In this document: positions 59,905-64,000 of the stretch, piece after piece | Layout: each line of letters begins with the position of its first letter | How positions within the stretch are numbered: the first letter of the stretch is position 1 | Assembly (NCBI RefSeq): GCF_026151205.1 | Contig: NC_087072.1 | Coordinates: 20,738,103 to 20,802,102, forward strand | Direction of reading: 5' to 3' | Length of the DNA: 64,000 nt | DNA from: Bolinopsis microptera | Lineage: Eukaryota; Ctenophora; Tentaculata; Lobata; Bolinopsidae | Position numbers and translations under genes: made by a program | Notes under the pieces: model-generated | The model's input: only the letters and a program-made list of their open reading frames with translations | Databases searched by the model: none | What the model was told of the DNA's origin: nothing

Positions 59905-60290
59905 AGATTTTTCTAAAAGGGCCCCTGACACTGACAGTTGAAATCTACCTGATTCGATGTATTTTTGTACGCTGATTCCGAATCACTCCTCGAGATGATG
60001 TCATAACCAATGACATATGGTTAAAATGCTCCCCTAGAGAGATATCGGCTCGATCACGTGATATGACCATATAAGGAAGTTTGCCTAATTTCTCGTTAGG
60101 GTTAGGGTTTCAGCATATGCTTCAGTTAGGGATTGGGTTAGGGTTAGGGTTGGGATCAGATTAGAGGGTTAGGGTTTCGAATAGTCATTCAGATCCACCG
60201 AGAGGACTTGTTAAAAAAGTCACGACAGTCCAGTTTAGAGTGATTGATTAATCATCGCATCATCCCCGCCCGCTGGTTAATTTCAGTTCA
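59905..60290 (+). repeat. Dispersed repeat with TTAGGG-like core, copy 2
   Basis: Same ordered blocks as 34,440-34,735. The TTAGGG-like part is longer here (GTTAGGGTTAGGGTTTCAGC, GGGTTAGGGTTAGGGTTGGG), about 60,095-60,178. It is interstitial and degenerate, not a chromosome end. Confidence 0.7.
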
Positions 60291-60581
60291 GATTACCTGA
60301 TTAAACTGCGTGATCTGGGGTTGTCATGTAGAGTTAAAATCAGGATCCTTTATATTCACAGTTAAATATAATGTGATTACAACCACTAGACCCGTAAATA
60401 CATCAATATTCTGCTTCAACTTCAAGCAGCCTCTTCAGACTCCATATACGTCTACCTCTAAATCGTATCATTATTAGATAGAGTTGTAAACAAGGTTTCA
60501 TCCGAATAGATCATTAGTACGCCAGATTAGCAGTTAGAAAGATTCCCCTGGAATCCTTCCTTTCGGTATAGTTCAAGATAT

Positions 60582-60587
60582 TTTATT
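60582..60587 (-). terminator. Polyadenylation signal AATAAA
   Basis: Reverse-strand AATAAA, 21 nt after the stop at 60609. It supports that exon as terminal. Confidence 0.45.
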
Positions 60588-60608
60588 TAAAAGTTCATCG
60601 CCGGTTAG

Positions 60609-63600
60609 TCACTGCAGAATAACTACAGTAAGGGTTTCCTGTAATTCTGATATATAGTGTCCTTTGAGTAAGCGTAATACTGCAGCCACGGAAGCATCAA
60701 GTTTCGAACTTTCAGCACCTATAAATATTTGCACTAACAGTAAGTCAAATTATGTATGTAAGAATGTAGTCAAATTTTGTTGGAGGAGAAGTTTAATCTC
60801 ATACTGATACATACCGCCGCACCCGCTGACTTTCAATATTTGTCCGTATATCGTCCTAAAGAGAAGGAATTGCTGTGAGGATCCGTTTCTAATGGATGGA
60901 AATTAATAAGATTGCAACACTGAACACAGTATACAGGGTTGTTCACGAAATATCCGTACAGTTTTTACGGAGGAGCAGCCAGCAATCAGCTCAATTTTGC
61001 ACTTTGTAAATGTATCTACCTGCCACGTACCCAATTGATACTATAATAACGAGTATTTAATTCAGTGTTCAGATAATCGCACTAGTTAGCCGGAATAAAA
61101 TGGAACCCTTCCGTCTGGTGCCAACTTGAGACTGTGATTATGAGTCCTCAAAGTTATTTGGCAACTAAACATATAAGAGTGGCTTCGAATTCAATTCAAC
61201 TTTCATCTCCATGCGAGACTTAGAGGTACCTCCTAAACTGAAAACTTACAAATTGAAGGTAATTTTAAAGGTTGGTAGAAAGGCGAGGGCGTAAGAAGAA
61301 TTCAAAAAATGTCCAGGTTGAGGTATAAGTCAACACCTTTTATTAAAGGGGAAAACTTTATAATTCCAGAATTTTTTATTATTTTTAACAATTTATAGTT
61401 CAAGTTGTCAAATAGAAACCTGCACTTATTGATATTCACAGATGATATCCAATAACTCGATATGGCATTTCCTTCATTGTTGCCATAAATTTCACCTACT
61501 TTGCCCACTTTATCCGGAGTGTGGAGAAGCATTGTATCTGGAGATAAGGATCACCACAGCACCATCATGGTGCCACCATGTAGTGCTTGGCACAGAGCGT
61601 GGACTATCATGGTGCCACCATGTAGTACTTGGCACAGAGCGTGGACTAATAGACCTGTTAATTAAGATGACCGCGGTGTTTCTCAGCTATCAGTATACGA
61701 GTGTGTAATGTGTTGACTTTTTATGTGGTGTTCCTTTACAATTACCTAGTTATCTGTCGCATACGAGATTGGAAGTTACGTCACTGAATAACATTAGTGG
61801 ATCCTGATAACCTAATTGGAATTCTACAGTGGATCCTTGAGCAGTGCATGAAATATGAATTATTGTGGGGCGCCGGGACACCAATCCTGTGATAATTTGG
61901 ACATTCAACTTATTTAGATTTTGGATAAATCCCGATCAAACTGTAGGTCTTTCTAGACAGAAAAATGCAAACAGGCTATCATGATTCGGTTATCTTGTCG
62001 TCCAGCACAATATTTATAGCTGAAAGCGACTAGAAATCTTATTCTACTGTCTAAAGAATATCAACACTACGCTTTGATGCCCAATCTATTTAAAGGAAAT
62101 GATTTTGAAGATAGGATTCTGGATGTTTCGAAATGATATTTTTAGGCTTTGAACCTACATGGGCAAATTTATCACTAACAATTAAAAGTACGAATAATAA
62201 TGGTGAAATTTAAGTCGAAATAAAAGCCTATTTAAGTTAGGCTATAGGAATGTTCTAATTAAAAAAAAATATATGTAAAACTTTTATTTAAATTTAAGTT
62301 TGATTTTTTTCAGTTTTCATCATCTCTTGTTTTAGAACTAGCTTGCGCTTACACAGTAAGAAGCGAAATTGTGCACTTAAGATCCTTAACTTAATCCAAT
62401 ACTCTAATATTAAAATAATTTCGAATGCAATCAAAGCTATTGAACGTGCATTGTACCTAATAATAGCGTTTAATTTAATTTTAAAAGAGTTTTCAAGTAC
62501 ATATTAATTGAACCCTCCAGCTAAAACGTGAACATACAAAAATTAATATTCACTATCACTATTCACCACATTTTTAATTCGAAGACCGTGCCTGCGGGTT
62601 TCAACTAATATGATAAATTATCATCAACGATTTAACTCCCTTCCAGCAGTTATGTTTTGATACTTCCGAGTCTTGGACAATTTTAGTTTGAGGCGGATCT
62701 CTTTTGACGGAGTAAATCTTTAAATCCTCAAAGCTTTCTTTTATGTTGATATCTTCTTGAGTGTGATACAGTTTTTATCTTTGGAGTTTGAAGCAAGTAA
62801 GACGATGATATGACTCAGATAAAACTTCGGGTGATACTTCTTCGAAACGTCGTAGGTGTGCTTATTTCCTTTCTTGAAATATATGACTTCGAAGGTCACG
62901 TTTCTGCACAAAAACTCGTCTTTGCCTTGCAGACGAGCTGTGTCTTAGTAATACCTCGAACATGGTTGTCATGACGACGAGCTGCGTCTTAGTAATACCT
63001 CTAACATGGTTGTCATGCTTATGTTTTGCAAAAATGAGGTCGCATAATCTCATGCACGTGATGCGACGATCCTACAGAACTAAGAGTATTTTTTGGCTAG
63101 CCAACAATCGCTTGTAGCTTTCTACCAAGTCAAGGTTCAAGAATCAGGTTAATTTGATCTGGTTGATGGACAACAAATCGTTGCGGGTAGATGTAGTGTG
63201 GAATCTACCGCCTGGCGCTGCAATCCATTGCTGCGTAAGATCTGGTGTCTTCGATCTCGTTACACTGTCGATCCACACACCTGTACGTGTCACCGTATTA
63301 ATAAATTATCCTATGTGTCTAAGCGGCATTGAACGAGATTCGTTTGACCTTTCATTTATAGGTTAAATATAGGGTAACAATACAAAAGAAGTGTTGACTG
63401 TTTGCACATTTTTCTAACAGTGTAAGCCGGAAATATTGCCCCATGGGATCGTCACACCCTAGAGGTGACGACTGATGCTATAAACTTATAGTCATGTGCT
63501 TGAAGACTTACCAGCAGACTTCGTGAAGGGCCCACAGCTTCTCACACTGCTTGCTGGCACAGCTCCCATCTGCCTCGCAGGTTACGATGGGCTGAACGTA

Positions 63601-64000
63601 TCTTCTGGTCTTGGAGTCCGTCATCGTCTTGGATTGGTAGACCAAGCAGGGCCTGTAGCAGTCTGAATGGTTGAGATGTAAGTTAGGAGGGGTGACGGTA
63701 ATCTCATCTTCATGACATTCCGACATTGACAAACACGATATATTTTTCTGGTTAAGTTTTCGGTGCAAGATATTTGCAAAGTGACCACATACAATAATAA
63801 TTATTATTCTATAAATATAATACATTTTTGTTAATAAATTGAATTTCAGAATGATGAATTAGTGACATTATTTTTGCTAAGATAACGAGTTAACGGTGAT
63901 CGGATGTAGTGAAATTGTCACCGCGTTCATGTAATATCTCACCTGGGCACCCCAAACATACGCTCCATTCATCCTCTCTTATAAAGCCGTCCATGTCCGT
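60609..64000 (-). CDS. Cys/Trp-rich secreted protein (TSP1-like), 3' part only
   Basis: Exons, 5' to 3': 63943 to beyond 64000, 63512-63662, 60815-60855 and 60609-60718. The first two are the best supported. They read DGFIREDEWSVCLGCPG, a phase-1 junction, then DCYRPCLVYQSK, CEADGSCASKQCEKLW and HEVCW. 'W..C..C' with later paired Cys resembles the TSP1 module of the + strand gene at 7.5-8.1 kb. The last two exons were found by phase: exon 3 reads TIYGQILKVSGCG and exon 4 reads AESSKLDASVAAVLRLLKGH, stops at 60609, and is followed by AATAAA 21 nt later. The 2.66-kb intron between 60,855 and 63,512 weakens the link. The 5' end, and any signal peptide, lies outside the window. Confidence 0.5.
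61564..61647. repeat. 42-bp tandem duplication
   Basis: Two copies of ATCATGGTGCCACCATGTAG, YACTTGGCACAGAGCGTGGA, CT with one substitution. Each copy contains the inverted pair CATGGTG/CACCATG. Confidence 0.85.
62933..63016. repeat. 44-bp tandem duplication
   Basis: Two copies of ACGAGCTGYGTCTTAGTAAT followed by ACCTCKAACATGGTTGTCAT, differing at two positions. Confidence 0.85.

Noticed and set aside
60090-60178. Chromosome end or fused telomere
   Set aside because: The TTAGGG-like array is short and degenerate and embedded in a repeat also found at 34.4 kb.

Overview
The window is nuclear DNA of an animal. It is AT-rich, and its genes are split into short exons with clean GT-AG introns. 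They encode animal extracellular modules: thrombospondin type 1 (TSP1), Sushi/CCP, kringle, SUEL-type galactose-binding lectin and a GCC2/GCC3-type Cys repeat. There are also LINE remnants, several families of DNA transposons and TTAGGG-like stretches. A marine invertebrate such as a cnidarian fits, but I cannot name the taxon. Exon models were built by hand from reading frame, splice consensus and matching intron phase. They are predictions; no transcript data were used.

Layout. 1-7.1 kb: no gene; a 1.4-kb palindromic element with TTAA ends and a LINE reverse-transcriptase remnant. 7.1-10.1 kb (+): a complete six-exon gene for a secreted TSP1-Sushi x3 protein. 10.4-12.5 kb: a small hAT element, a 30-bp minisatellite and a TIR element. 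13.0-17.3 kb (+): a complete seven-exon gene for a 1,115-residue, Ser/Arg-rich, probably disordered protein. 17.7-19.0 kb (-): a short secreted-protein gene, with a LINE remnant in its intron. 20.4-21.4 kb (+): an intronless seven-transmembrane receptor. 22.4-29.6 kb (-): a secreted mosaic protein with GCC2/GCC3, Sushi, SUEL, kringle and novel modules. 32.0-32.6 kb (-): a small acidic protein. 33.6-36.1 kb: a foldback element with a Harbinger/ISL2EU-type transposase exon. 37.5-43.9 kb: a 6.4-kb foldback transposon. 44.0-46.5 kb: a nearly identical 405-bp satellite array. 47.3-51.6 kb (-): a complete twelve-exon gene for a 731-residue secreted protein. 55-60 kb: repeats and transposons. 60.6-64.0 kb (-): the 3' part of a Cys/Trp-rich secreted gene that runs off the window.

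Five of the seven main genes start with a signal-peptide exon or carry extracellular modules, mostly on symmetrical phase 1-1 exons. That suggests a cluster of recognition, adhesion or innate-immunity type proteins assembled by exon shuffling, but this is inference. Two of them (22-30 kb and 47-52 kb) share an uncharacterised Trp/Cys domain. The transposons are unusually legible: four have perfect 8- or 10-bp target duplications, and two of those account for the largest introns of the kringle gene.
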